A stretch of 43,733 nt of DNA from Condylostoma magnum. Taxonomy: Eukaryota > Ciliophora > Heterotrichea > Heterotrichida > Condylostomatidae. The DNA lies in assembly GCA_920105805.1 (NCBI GenBank), contig CAKKTI010000157.1, positions 1 through 43,733 on the forward strand. The letters are read 5' to 3'. Positions 29,184 through 40,219 of this stretch are shown one piece after another (the first letter of the stretch is position 1; the number at the start of each line of letters is the position of its first letter). Below the pieces are notes generated by a model, which did no database searches, was not told the origin of the DNA, and saw only the letters and a list, made by a program, of their open reading frames with translations. Position numbers and translations under genes: made by a program.

Positions 29184-30839
29184 CTAATAAGATTGCTGGT
29201 TGTTTTTAAGCTTTTGTAGTTCTTGTTATATTTCATCTTTGGCTCTTTATGATAGCTAAGTTATAATGGATCGGGGTATTTGTCCATTTTACTTATGTGC
29301 TATGATTTATTACCTATATTTCTCTTTTATACGGTTTTATATCTTTTGTTTTTCTAGGTTAAAATCATTACTTATTTACTTAACACCTCCACTTATATCA
29401 CTTTCAATGCTTTAAAAGGAACTAAACATTCTTTGTCTATTTGATCGCAGTTTTAACCTTTAATCTAAATCTTGATTTTATTACTGTATATTATCTTTTA
29501 TTCTAGACACTGATCTTCTCAGATTAGTTTACTTGGTTTTTATTACTCTTTCAACATTTCTTTCTACCTTCTCTACTGACTGATTTATTGATTATTGCAA
29601 AACTAATTGAATCTGAGGTTTAGACAGCAATGTTCTCATTCTTTACTGATATAATAACTAGTTGGGATGATTAGAATAGTGTTCTATTATTTTTGCATAT
29701 ATATTGATAACTGTTTTGATTGATTCTACTGAGCAATTTTAATTAAGTTGAAGTTCTAAGTGTATCAATTTTCTAACAAATTAAGGGTCATTAGGATCTA
29801 CTTAATCAATGTCTTAATCCCATTGTATATTTTACATTTTTATTAAGTCATTTTACTTATAGACAATCTAATAATAATAATGATTTTGTCGTCCTGTTGC
29901 AGAATGATTCCTCCTTCCTACTCTGGGCCTGAATGTACATTCTTTCATTTATTCTTAAGAAATATTTTACCTAGTTTTCTCTAGTTTTTTATCTCTGATA
30001 GTTTTTAATAGCATATTTTAGTTATAGATTCTATTTTAAGGTGTTTGGACTGTACTATTATATTACTTTCTTTATAAAGTAGCGTGCAACCGACTGGGTG
30101 GTTTTCCACTTTTCTTAGGCCTGTTAATCTACTATGAATTCTGGGAAATATTCTGTATATTCTTTTATATAAAATTCTATGTTTTAGTTGCAAGTTTATA
30201 AAACTCATTAAATTTATAACACTTATAGTTTTTAGCAATTTCAGTAATAACAGGCTACAATACAGCGATTTACTACTAGTTTAAATTATCAACTCTCATA
30301 GTCAAAGAGGACAAATACTGCTTATCATCGCTTAGTAAATAAAAAATATCCTTTAAAGCTTCTCTTTTATACATAATTCTTGGCCCAGTAGCAGTAAAGC
30401 TGTTAGAAATCTTTCCAATATACTGCTCAGGAACAAGTCTTTTCTAAGGAGCAGATGTAATAGAAGAATTAAGCCCTTTCCTTCCATCGAACTCATAAGG
30501 CTCAGACGACATACTTTCAGTTTCAACATAAGAATCAATCATTCTGATATTCCCTTTATTCTAAGACCTAGATCTATACTTCTGTATTTTCTCAGGCCCA
30601 ATAGTAGTAATGATCTACTTCTCAGGCAACAATACCTCATACACATCATTTTACACAATACAATCCAACTGCCCTTCAATTTCCTATGTCAAAGCTTCAC
30701 ATACTTCCCTAGTCAGCCCGTTTTACTAGCAAAACTTCAAAGCTAGGTCCCTGGGCTCATCTTCCTCAGTAACCTTGATTACTCGAGTATTCCCAGGATT
30801 AATCTCAACACATAACTCCAGAACTATATTATTTTCCAT
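29184..30839 (-). CDS. Uncharacterised protein with a conserved-looking N-terminal module and Gln-rich tail
   Basis: 551 residues from ATG 30839 (MENNIVLELCVEINPGNTRV). The first 60 residues follow the pattern L-x-V-x-I-x-P-G-x-T-x-x-I-x-V-x-x-x-D-x-P-x-x-L-A-x-x-F-C, a ubiquitin-like module I associate with various protist cytoskeletal proteins (recollection, not verified). The centre has MYKREALKDIFYLLSDDKQY, and GRRNHSATGR within a basic segment. The last 180 residues are helical and basic/Gln-rich (SVEKVERNVERVIKTKQTNL). It may be a cilium or centriole structural protein, but no function is claimed. Divergent from uS17m with 18 nt between ATGs; ends at TAG 29186-29184. Confidence 0.65.
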
Positions 30840-30857
30840 AATGTTTAAATTATTAAA

Positions 30858-31187
30858 ATGGCAAGCTCCATTATATGAAACCTGACAAGTCCTTTAAGAT
30901 GTGGTAGTATACTGCTTGCTGGGTCTGGACGTGAAATGTACGGAACTATCGTTAAAGCAGGGACAAATGCTAAAACTGTTTCTGTGAAAGTTGACAGATT
31001 CCATTACAACCAAAAATATAAGAAGCTGCTTTCAAAAACTAAAGTTTTCCGGGCTCATGATGAAGAAGACTACTGTGTTGTAGGAGATAAGGTGGTTATA
31101 AGACTATGCAGGCCTATTTCAAAAACAAAGAGTTATTATGTCAGAAACATAGTGAAAGCTATGCCTAGAGACTACAATGATAGTTAG
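30858..31187 (+). CDS. Mitochondrial small-subunit ribosomal protein uS17m
   Basis: 109 residues. The body MYGTIVKAGTNAKTVSVKVD through KLLSKTKVFRAHDEEDYCVV and GDKVVIRLCRPISKTKSYYV aligns to bacterial S17 along its whole length (GxxVxD-type opening, HDE, GDxVxIxxCRPLSKTKS). It binds 16S-type rRNA in the mitoribosome. I place the start at ATG 30858 because the upstream in-frame segment MASSIIWNLTSPLRCGSILL has the features of a mitochondrial presequence; its Trp is UGA. Without reassignment this leader would be lost, and only the ATG at 30936 would remain. The stop is TAG 31185-31187, 25 nt from the opposing AlkB stop. The gene is nuclear, as the leader shows. Confidence 0.92.
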
Positions 31188-31212
31188 AAAGTTACATTTT
31201 AATTAAAAATTA

Positions 31213-32358
31213 CTAAAATAGAAATAGAGCACAGGTAAATAGGCAGGACTGGGCAAATACAAACAAGTTTAAATTTTGTCGAGATTTAACCAGTTCTTCC
31301 TCTTTTATACTGCCATTTTTATTGGCTTGTTCACACAAAGGATTTATTATGGCGTACCATACTTATGGTACTAGTGACAGCAATACACAAACTGCATATC
31401 CTCCTGGAAGCTTGGGACTTTCGGGCAAACTTTCTAAAATTTGATACGGCTTCAATGCATGGGCGTGATGGTCTGAATGTCTTTACAATTTTAATAAAAA
31501 CACGTTTTATATAGCCTGAGGTGCATTCCATGAGTGTTTGATATTCACAGGCTCATAAACACCTGGCTCAATTTCTTTTCGTAGTAATCCGTAATGCTCT
31601 ACATAGTTGATAACTTCAAGCAAGAACTGACTTAGTAGAGCTTATGCAAGGAAGAAAACAAGGCCCCAGAAGCCACTGATTCGGTATGACAGGGCCACTA
31701 GACCTAGTTGGAATATAGTCCATTACACCATTCTGTTGTAAATACTAATCCCAGGCCTGTTCAGCTTCACTTGCCTCTCAGTCTCCCTTTTCCAAGTGTC
31801 TACATATTATCCATACCAGCTCTGTAGGAAAAATGCATACACAGTTTGATTAAGCCGTGCTGTAGCTGGATCTATAGGAGTAGCAACATTAGTATGGTGT
31901 CCTTCTAGATGTTCTGAGAAAAAGTGCATGTTTAGGTTTTTGCTTAGATGTAAGGCACCTAGGACTTAAGACAAAGTGTCTCTTTTGTGAAACACCTCGT
32001 GGGCTACTAGGAGGCCTATGGCAGAGGTGTGTCCAACGTTTATTAGAAGAATAATCCAGTCTACACCGGAGTACAAATGCTGGTTTTTAAGTGCCCAGTA
32101 CAGGCAGTACCATTCCAGTGCCATGAAGAGTCCAAGGGGGATCTTCCATCTGTTCTGCTTTCTCATACGACGGATTTGCTCTTTAGAAGGGTTTTCGTGG
32201 TCTTCGGCTATGAAAGCGTCTAAGATAGGAATTAAGGCGTAGATTATCCAGAGGAGGATCAATCCTTTACCTGTTGCACTTGTTACGAGGATGTTAACGA
32301 ATACCAGACCTGGGGAAAGGTAATAAATCCAAGAGTTTTCAAGCCAGCTCCACTTCAT
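31213..32358 (-). CDS. AlkB-type alkane 1-monooxygenase (membrane di-iron hydroxylase)
   Basis: 381 residues from ATG 32358 (MKWSWLENSWIYYLSPGLVF). All diagnostic His boxes are present in order: HEVFHKRD, EHLEGHHTNVATPIDPATAR, NYVEHYGL, and LQRHSDHHAHALKPY. These bind the di-iron centre and define AlkB rather than general desaturases or fatty acid hydroxylases. The enzyme inserts oxygen at the terminal carbon of medium-chain alkanes using rubredoxin electrons; no rubredoxin is seen nearby. Hydrophobic segments fill residues 10-60 and 90-130. The Gln positions include UAA/UAG codons, so the gene is adapted to this nuclear code and is not contamination. AlkB is mostly bacterial; horizontal origin is likely but unproven. 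The stop is TAG-TAA 31215-31210. Confidence 0.93.
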
Positions 32359-33053
32359 TTTTATATGGTCAACAAGAAAAGGGAGAATGTTAATAGAGTA
32401 GGAATGCTTTATAGAGATTTTGAGAAAGGTTAGGGATGATTGTTACAGTGAAATAGTAATTGGGAAATTAAACAGAGGGTTTTTTAGATGATGTATAAAT
32501 TGATTTTTGGGATTAGAGAGTATAGAATGTATAAAGAGATTAAAGTATTTAGGGCTAATTGTTTTAATTACGAAATTAATATAAAGGAATTAAGTTAATA
32601 GGCATTGACTACTGGATTATTTAAAAGAGGGCTTGTATTAGATATATTGTTGTTTATTAAAAGAAATCACTAGTTTATAGAAGTTTGCAGATTTACGATT
32701 ATATTGAAAATGCTAGATGTATAACTGTAATCTATTTATATCTAGGAGTTATTTATGTATTCATTATAAATAATATATCTCTCTTATTATCCATATTCTA
32801 TTTATGATATTGTTAGCATATAAGCTTAATTAATAGAATAACCTACATTTTTACAATAACCTATGTCAGAATAATATATAAGGTAAAGTTATACCTATTG
32901 TAATATTTATATGCTATTCAATAGTTATTTGGTAGTTTATACATATATAAGAATTATATATTGAAATCTTATACTTAATTATATTACCTACTTCTTAATA
33001 TGTGTATAAATATGCTAATATTTTATACAAAGCTATGAAATATTAAAATATTA
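32359..33053. other. AT-rich intergenic region upstream of the AlkB gene
   Basis: About 700 bases between the AlkB start and the Kelch gene's end. The plus strand is purine-rich from 32380 to about 32650, then mixed AT. No frame yields a convincing protein and no RNA gene was seen. It should contain the AlkB promoter and the 3' UTR of the Kelch gene. Confidence 0.35.
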
Positions 33054-34949
33054 CTAATTTAAATAACTTCAAATTGATAAATCTATATAATCTATCTTGA
33101 AATTACTTAAATCAACTTATACTAATTAATTTGATAGATCAGGTATAAGAAAAATATAATTATCAATTAGTTTAACTGGCTGCTGACACCATCATCCTAA
33201 TTCTTATATCCTTTGTTTCATTTCTACTTCATTTACATTCAAATTAAACTAAATTAGTGAATCTTACTAAAAAATCATTAAACTATCCTAATAAGCTCAC
33301 AAAATAGTTCTTACATTACTGTATAATAATATACAACTTACAAGAGTGCTATAAACTCGTGTAAATACATTAAAGCGATAAATATGATTATCTTATTAGT
33401 CAGAAAGCCCTCCGCCTAATAAAATTGAACTTTTTCACTTGGTTGCAGTAAAATAAGCTCTTCCACAGTTCATTTCGGGGATTTCAAATCAACTTTCTTC
33501 ATCAAAATCATAAATTTCTGCTGTTTTTAGCAAGTTGTCTTCATATATCCCTCCAAACACATACACAAATCCTTTGTATTCACATATAGCTTGGGCGTAT
33601 CTAGGATATAAAAGATCAGAAAGCTGTATAAACTAGCTTTCTTAATTTATTACTGCAGTACAACATGGGTTTCTACCTCCACATATGAAAATCTGTTTAT
33701 CCTTTAACTATAAACTAGAAGTTTTAATTCCAATTAGAAGATAAGGAATCTTTTACACTTATATTGATCTTTATTATGAATTATATCAATACAGTACATC
33801 ATCATTGCTTTTGATAAAATAAAGGGAGTTTTCAAATTACTTAGATATATTGATTGAATATGCATTGCAAATACTTAGCTAATTATTAGAAACCTAGACA
33901 ATTTATGAGAATTAAGGGTTTAAATTAGAAAGTTTAGTTCATAAGTCATTTTCAATCGGGATTATTTATTATAATATTTCAATTAATCCTTAAAACTCGT
34001 ATATTTCTGGATCATGTGATATTTTTTCTAATATTCATAATATTTAATGACTTAATGAATCAAAATTACCCAGCTTTTATACTGCCTTTTTAAACTTTTT
34101 AATAATCTTTTGACTAGAAGAGTTTCACTCATTAGGATCTATTTCAATTATATCTAAGTAATTCTATAGCTCTTAACCATTGATGATTAAAACTGCTTAA
34201 ATTTCTTCAAAAAGTTCCCCGTTAAGTAAAAAATTCTTAATTCTTCTCAATTTCCTATCATCAAAGACTTCCATCTTATTATTTCTCAAACACATCCTTT
34301 TCAAATCTATGACTAATGAACTATTAAGAATAATAAACCTTTTAACAATATAAACAACTAAATTTTAATTCAAAGACTTTAAATTCGATATAGTAGGATT
34401 GTACTTGGAGTAATAATTTGTTGAATGCCTATAAAAGATCGATTGCTTTCAACTCAGATTCTAATCTTAAAACTTTTATTTCAGCTTTTTGGGCATCTCA
34501 TATAAAAAATTTGTGTTTAGTAAGACTTAAAGCTGAATACTTTAATCCTCAGTTAAGCAATAGACGTTGATATTTAAGTTATTTGGAATTTAAACAGTTT
34601 CTTTATCAGGCATTGAGCATTATCCAGAATCTAATGGTTCATCGGAGAATCTTTTTCTGGTTTTTGCTCTTTAGTACCTTAGCATTTGCTGTTGAATGTC
34701 TCTTTCCTCCTGGGTAAATTATCTTTACCTAAAACTGTATTCTTTGTTCAATCTGACTGGCTTCCATTGAAATATATTTGTATCAACTTGTTATTAAAGT
34801 CCATTTAAATCCTCTTAGTTTTAATTATCAATTATATTATATAGTTTTAGTCAAATTTCCTTTTACTCTGATTCGTAGTTTCCATTATCATTTTTACTAA
34901 CTTGTTTCTACCTTCTTGCTCTCTTTTTAGGTAGATTACAGTCTTCCAT
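33054..34949 (-). CDS. Kelch-repeat protein
   Basis: About 631 residues from ATG 34949 (MEDCNLPKKRARRQKQVSKN). The basic N-terminus and a helical region (about 1-370) carry no known domain. The C-terminal 240 residues form Kelch blades: KQIFICGGRNPCCTAVINQE, LLYPRYAQAICEYKGFVYVF then GGIYEDNLLKTAEIYDFDEE and SWFEIPEMNCGRAYFTATKW, and ILLGGGLSDQQDNHIYRFNV. A typical final blade ends WWCQQPVKLI. Double Gly, Tyr and Trp fall as in Kelch. UGA gives the Trp in ESWFEIP. Kelch propellers bind protein partners, for instance as ubiquitin ligase adaptors or at actin. The stop is TAG-TAA 33056-33051; TAG 33035-33033 is a later alternative. It is head-to-head with the membrane protein gene, 8 nt between ATGs. 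Confidence 0.85.
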
Positions 34950-34957
34950 ATATAAAA

Positions 34958-35954
34958 ATGAATCTAGGAAAATTGTGAGTATGAATTTTATTGTAGTTTT
35001 ATGGATAAATAGCATGCATCATTGAAAGAACTTGAAAGTATCCTACTATATAATAGAAATTAGGAGTATAAATAGAGATTTGATAGATCAATAAAGGACA
35101 TATTGGTCTTACTAATTGCTGCTAATTATTATGTATAATAAAGTACCTTGCCTATCTAATACATACTTTATAATGCAAAATAACGGCTGTTTTCAATACA
35201 TCTACAATGATTTTATCTGTAAAGCTTATATTTACCATTCTATTATTTTCTCGTTTTTACAATAATAAGTTAACAAAAACATCTATTAACAACAAATATA
35301 CTAAAACATTCAATTTAATATTTAATATTCAAAAGGCCTGATCTGTAAGATTTCCTATTGATGTAACTTTATATAGCAGTTTATGGCATTTACTAGAATG
35401 ACTTATGAAAATTGGTAGGGGACTTCTAGTACCTTTATTACGGAGAAAGTGATAGTTGGGTTAATATAGGAGATAAACTTTATTCGTTTCTTTTCTGTAT
35501 TTTAATATCTCTCTTAGCTTTTCTTTTAGCAAAATTCCTTGATTTGAGTGGAGCTTTTACAGGACTATATTACTAGCCAACGTATGGCATATAATTAGAC
35601 TTCAAAAGGGTTTTATTCAATACTAATTATGCATTTGAGTATTTCCTTCATACTGGCGGCGGAGTATCAACCTTTTTAATAGTGTTTTACTATTTACTAC
35701 AAACCTCTGTATTTATTACGGGCTTCTCCTCAACAGGTTAGGTTATTACTCTGTCCTATTCAGTATCAAAAGTTACTTGGGGTGCTTTTATTAATATAAC
35801 TCTTCTTTTCATTCAATAAATATGATATAAACACAGTAAATTTATTAGTTACATTATATTACTCTTCATGAATACACTGTATAAGCTTCAATTTGCTGAG
35901 TTTTCCTATTAAAACATCAATTTTTACACGAAAACTTACACAAAGAACATGTAA
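34958..35954 (+). CDS. Multi-pass membrane protein of unknown function (one intron)
   Basis: 324 residues if a 22-nt intron (34975-34996) is removed. Exon 1 is MNLGK plus part of a codon; exon 2 continues FFMDKQHASLKELESILLYN. At least four hydrophobic segments: about 40-55, 85-110, 180-200 (FLFCILISLLAFLLAKFL) and 235-255, plus one near 290. Loops hold GGGVSTF and GFSSTGQVI. The frame remains coherent from 35001 to the TAA at 35952-35954 and contains many UAA/UAG at Gln. UGA encodes W in NDLWKLVG. I recognise no family. Its start is 8 nt from the Kelch gene's ATG on the other strand. If the intron is wrong, translation would begin at ATG 35001. Confidence 0.65.
34975..34996 (+). other. 22-nt intron after the fifth codon of the membrane-protein gene
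   Basis: Starts GTGAGTATG and ends TTGTAG. Without it the ATG at 34958 lies in a different frame from the coherent coding sequence that starts at 35001. With it, the first codons read on smoothly. The start position also matches the short head-to-head pattern of neighbours. Confidence 0.5.
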
Positions 35955-36063
35955 CTGATTTTAAAAATCTAACATACCAAAACTCTTATAAATCTCCAAA
36001 ACCATTAACAAAGCAATACGAAAACATCAACAGTTTTACCCAACAATTTACTAATATTTAAAT

Positions 36064-36372
36064 ATGCAACAAGAGCTTAACCTCCAACAGCGCAAAGCAG
36101 CTATAGAGTAACGCTTAATAGAAACAGGGGAAAAGGGACGTCTTCTTGACTATCTTCGGTAAAAACTAGTAGAATCTGGCTGGAAAGACGAGCTAAAAAA
36201 CTATTGTAAAGGTAAATTTTATTCAGAACTAATAAGAAACAAAGGTCTTGATAGAATAACGGTTCCAGAATTAGTAGAAGAACTAAAACCTAGAGCTAGA
36301 GCTACAGTTCCCCCTAAAGCAAAAGAAGAACTTTTGGCCAGAATCAAAAACTTTATTGAGAATAACCCTTAG
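36064..36372 (+). CDS. ENY2: ENY2/Sus1, subunit of SAGA deubiquitinase module and TREX-2
   Basis: 102 residues, close to human ENY2 (101). Collinear segments: AAIEQRLIETGEKGRLLDYL (human [20 protein letters not shown]), LVESGWKDELKNYCK (human LIECGWKDQLKAHCK), NKGLDRITVPELVEELKPRA and PPKAKEELLARIKNF. Human residue Gln after Asn is UAA here, supporting UAA = Gln. A short insertion of about five residues (KFYSEL) lies after YCK. The protein links histone H2B deubiquitination with mRNA export. It starts at ATG 36064 and ends at TAG-TGA (36370-36375), a stacked pair of stop codons. A ubiquitin protease gene follows on the same strand by about 100 nt, but it is a USP25/28 type rather than the SAGA enzyme. 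Confidence 0.94.
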
Positions 36373-36475
36373 TGAGTAGTTATTAACATTTAGAAATAAC
36401 AAGGTAGTACCCAAAATACACAAAAACATACTAACTTTTTAACATCTCCGATCTATTCTATAATAATTATCAAAG

Positions 36476-39328
36476 ATGTGAAAAGAATCAGATGTATAAG
36501 ACATAGTCTCAATGGGATTTCAACGTGATTAAGTTATAGACGCTCTTAAGAAGTTCAACGGTGATAAAGAATCCGCCTTAAACTACATCCTAGCCAATAT
36601 ATCACAGCCAATCCCAATAGGCCCGGCCCAGCCTATGACAGGAGGACAAGTAGCCCCGACAGCAGCTGATGATGATATAAGCAGGGCAATAGAAATGTCA
36701 CTGCAGGACTCAACTACTATAAATATATTCGAACTAGAGCCCCTCAACCCAGATGAAAGACAACGCTAAAGTGGTGTTCCAGTTGGCCTGAAAAACGTTG
36801 GAAATACTTGCTACTTTAACTCCTTACTGCAAACTTACTTCATGGTTCCTAGATTTGTATAAGAAATCTTTAAATTTAACCCAGCCAATGTAGTTGTGCA
36901 AGAGGACAATGATGGAGTTAAAACTGCATCTGCGAAGTTAGTCGAAGAGCTGTAGAGGTTGTTTGCCTTTATGATTAGAAGCAACCGGAAGTACTTAGAC
37001 CCCAGTAAAGTGCTAGATGCATTGGTTGATGATTTCGGGAACAGATTCGAGGTGGGGGATTAGAAGGATGTCGGGGAGTTTAACATGATTTTGATTTCTA
37101 GAATTGAGGAAGGGCTGAAACCTGAAGTGTAGTAAGTGGAGCCGCAGGCTCCTTAAAGAAAAAGCTCAATTTCAAGGCTGTCGGATGATCACTTAGCATA
37201 GGAAGGAGCTATTTCGTCTATGCTGTATGGAAAGATGAAAGAAATTGTTACTTATTAGGAACAAGGAGGGTAGAACTAAGAGTTGATATAAGAAGCTGTG
37301 TTTGGGCAAATCATGCTGGATATTTTTGATAATGATTTGTACGATGCGTGGGATAGTGCATATCATACGGAAATAGAGGACTTTACTACTCCTTAAGGAC
37401 TTAAGGCTAATGCTTATTAGGACGTATGGCTTGAAAAAGTACCTAATATACTGTTTTTCTAGATTTCAAGGGTTTAGTATAACAGAGAGACTGGGAGTTT
37501 GGAGAAGATTAATAAATAGTTTGAGTTTCCTAAGATTATATATCCTGATAGATTCATGACTAGGAATTAGAATCAGTGCAGTTAGTTAAGAACTCAGCTT
37601 TTAGATACTAAGCAGAAAATCAAGTATTTGTAAGAAGCTATTGACCGATTTGCTAATTATGAGTAGACTAAAACAAGCGTTATTGATATACTAGATAATT
37701 CTTTAGGTTTGTTATAGAACTAAGTGGACAATCCAGATCATATTCAATTAGAATCCGATATACAGCTGTATGATCCAGATAATATACTTACTAGCACCTC
37801 CCAATAAATGCAAAACATACAACATTCTATACAAATTCTCCAATACATAAAGCAAAATGCGGAATAATAACTGTAAGAGATGCAACGCTAATTGCACTAA
37901 TATAAGTAAGTTCAAGAGTAAATTTATGATAGAAATGAGCTAAAATAAAATCCTTATCATCTGCACTCAATTCTTATGCATGATGGGTTTGCAGGAAGTG
38001 GCCACTTTTACACTTATATCTACGATCATTACACCTAAAAGTGGTATAGTTACAGTGACATCTAAGTATAGGAAGTAGCAGAGGAACAGGTACTAACTGA
38101 AGCTGTTGGCCTAGGACATAAATCAGCATACTGTTTAATATATGTAGATGCAAATACACTTTTTAGAGGATTTGAGAAACTAAAACTACTAAGATCTTTC
38201 TAAGCAAATATGGAATAAGATTTTTATAATAGTTTGATATCAGAGGCTTTGAAAAGGGAGGTGAATGAAGATAATTATAAAGCTGAGGTTGAACTAGACA
38301 AATTCTAAACTGAGAAAATGATTAATCAAATACAGCAGCTTTACATGGAAAGATATAACAAGATATAAGGGGAAATTATCAATTTCAGGCAGCAGAATAA
38401 TCAGTTTATTCGGTATGAGCTTATAAACATAATAATGCATTTGAAAATCAAGTTTTAAGAAGGGTTAAGCAGATGGATGCTGTTGGATTACTGTTTGATT
38501 GAAGTCGCTGGCATTGGATTAGATAGCTTAGCAGCTGATTCTAATTTGTTTGTTTCTTTGAATTAAAAGCTTACAAGTTACACTCATTGTAAACCTTATA
38601 GTTTTTAACTTTCTGAGACTGAAAAGATGAATAGAGTCAAGGAGTATAGGAATTTTATTAGAAATTACACTGATGCTTAATTAATTATACTAATTTTAGA
38701 GTTCTTAGAGAAAGATAATATAATTGCAAGCTTTTACTCTATACTTTATTACATTTAGCTAGAAAGAGATGAGCTCAGTGAATACAGAAAGCTTATTTTG
38801 ACTATATTAAAAACTATTCTACTAAGAAGTTGTTCTGGGATCAATTCATTCATATACTAAAATGACTTAAAAAAGGCTATGATATTAGCTAACTAAACCA
38901 ATTAAGTAATGTAACTCTGTATTTCTAAGACAGACATTATTCAAACTCAAGTGTGCAATAACCTTAAAGCTAGTTATCATTATTTATAATAGAACAATAT
39001 GCCAGATCAAGGCTTATTTTTCGAGATAATTCAAGAAATGCAATAAGGAAAACATAAAGAGACAATTGATTTGAATAATTAGCCATAGTAGTTAACGGAT
39101 TTCATTGCTGAGTCTTAAACCTACGAATCTAAGTTAAGCCAGTGGATTGATGGCTGGGCCTCCGAAAGTTTAGCAAGGCAATACCCGAACTGCTGTAAAA
39201 ACTTCTAAAACGGGAATTATTAAGTTTGGTTATAGGCCTAATAGAATATTGAAAGAAATAGAAGGCTAATTACTCCATAACAATGGGAAGAAATGGACAG
39301 GAGAATTGGAATAGCTCCATCTAGATAA
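36476..39328 (+). CDS. Ubiquitin-specific protease, USP25/USP28-like
   Basis: About 950 residues. Order of domains: UBA-like (MWKESDVQDIVSMGF then QRDQVIDALKKFNGDKESAL), a UIM (DDDISRAIEMSLQDS), and a USP catalytic domain with Cys box GLKNVGNTCYFNSLLQTYF (Cys112) and His box LHSILMHDGFAGSGHFYTYI (His510). A long Gln-rich insert (about 340-490) sits within the catalytic domain, as in USP25/28. The C-terminal half is helical. It removes ubiquitin from proteins. The start codon is followed directly by UGA, read as Trp, so initiation beside a would-be stop is a notable feature; an alternative start is Met14. The stop is ambiguous: TAA 39326-39328, TAA-TAG 39335-39340, or TAA-TAA 39368-39373. Convergent with the LITAF gene. 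Confidence 0.9.
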
Positions 39329-39398
39329 TTTTTCTAATAGATTTTGTATCAAATCCTTTTATGCCTTTAATAAGTAACATTTATAATTATTAATTTAA

Positions 39399-40196
39399 CT
39401 ACACTCTTCCCAATATAGTGTTGCACCTAGCACACTCATGCACTCTTTTATTCTTAAACCAAACCGTAGGTTTACAGCACTGCAGTATAGAGTGAAAGAA
39501 CCCTAAAATTCCATCTGAAACATATGCCATACTCTGAAACCTGACATTTGTATGAACATCTTGCCCGCAGGTTCAACAATAAGCTGTACATGGCATTAAA
39601 CCTAAGCTTTGCAACGATGTTCTTATTACAGTTTCCTTATTATCTGATGTTGAGCTTTCATGGTGTATAAAAGTAGCCTTATGATGTGTGTCTGTTCTTT
39701 TATCACATGATATACTTTCATCAGGGTCAACATACACAACAGAATCTACATCACTAACTCTTCTCTAATGTGAATCATAGAAATCAATTTCACCTAAGTC
39801 CTATATATACGAAATCTTTTTAACCTTTTAGTTGACTATGCTCTCCTTCTACTTATTCGAGCTTTGGTTCCTGTGATGAGGGAAGAGCAAAGGTACTGGA
39901 AGTCCTGCATTAGGCTAAGAATTAACCCTCTTATGTCGCTGTTTTTCCGGAGGCATTATATTATCAAAGCAAAAGCCATAACCTGAGTCATTAGGAAACA
40001 CAGCTGGGTCCAGCTCGTCAAAAATGTCTGAATCTTCCTCCATTGTGTATCTTCTTTCAGATAAACGTGATTTTTAGGATTAGTTTTCTGAGCCACCAAA
40101 GGAGCTGTTGTTGATTGAGTTGTTCTTTTAAGTGAAATCTATGTTTCCTTTGTCTGGAGTTATAAACGATACAAAGTTCTCCTCAGGTTAATTCAT
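39399..40196 (-). CDS. LITAF-domain protein
   Basis: 265 residues from ATG 40196 (MNQPEENFVSFITPDKGNID). The first 190 residues are Ser/Asp/His-rich and probably disordered (RRYTMEEDSDIFDELDPAVF). The last 70 residues match a LITAF domain: MPCTAYCWTCGQDVHTNV, then a hydrophobic patch GILGFFHSILQCC, then VHECARCNTILGRV, giving two Cys-x2-Cys knuckles around a membrane-inserting helix. The second W of CWTC is UGA. Such proteins sit on the cytosolic face of endosomes and lysosomes. The stop is TAG 39401-39399, followed in frame by more TAA codons. It follows the START-like gene by about 24 nt on the same strand. Confidence 0.8.
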
Positions 40197-40219
40197 GTTT
40201 TAATATTTTAAATTTCATA

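Noticed and set aside
31213-32358. Bacterial contamination as the source of the AlkB gene
   Set aside because: The gene uses the reassigned codons, is AT-rich like its neighbours and sits 25 nt from a nuclear mitoribosomal gene.
35001-35360. A separate small gene before the membrane protein, with the latter starting at 35361
   Set aside because: Both are in the same frame with only UAA/UAG/UGA sense codons between them, so they are better read as one coding sequence.
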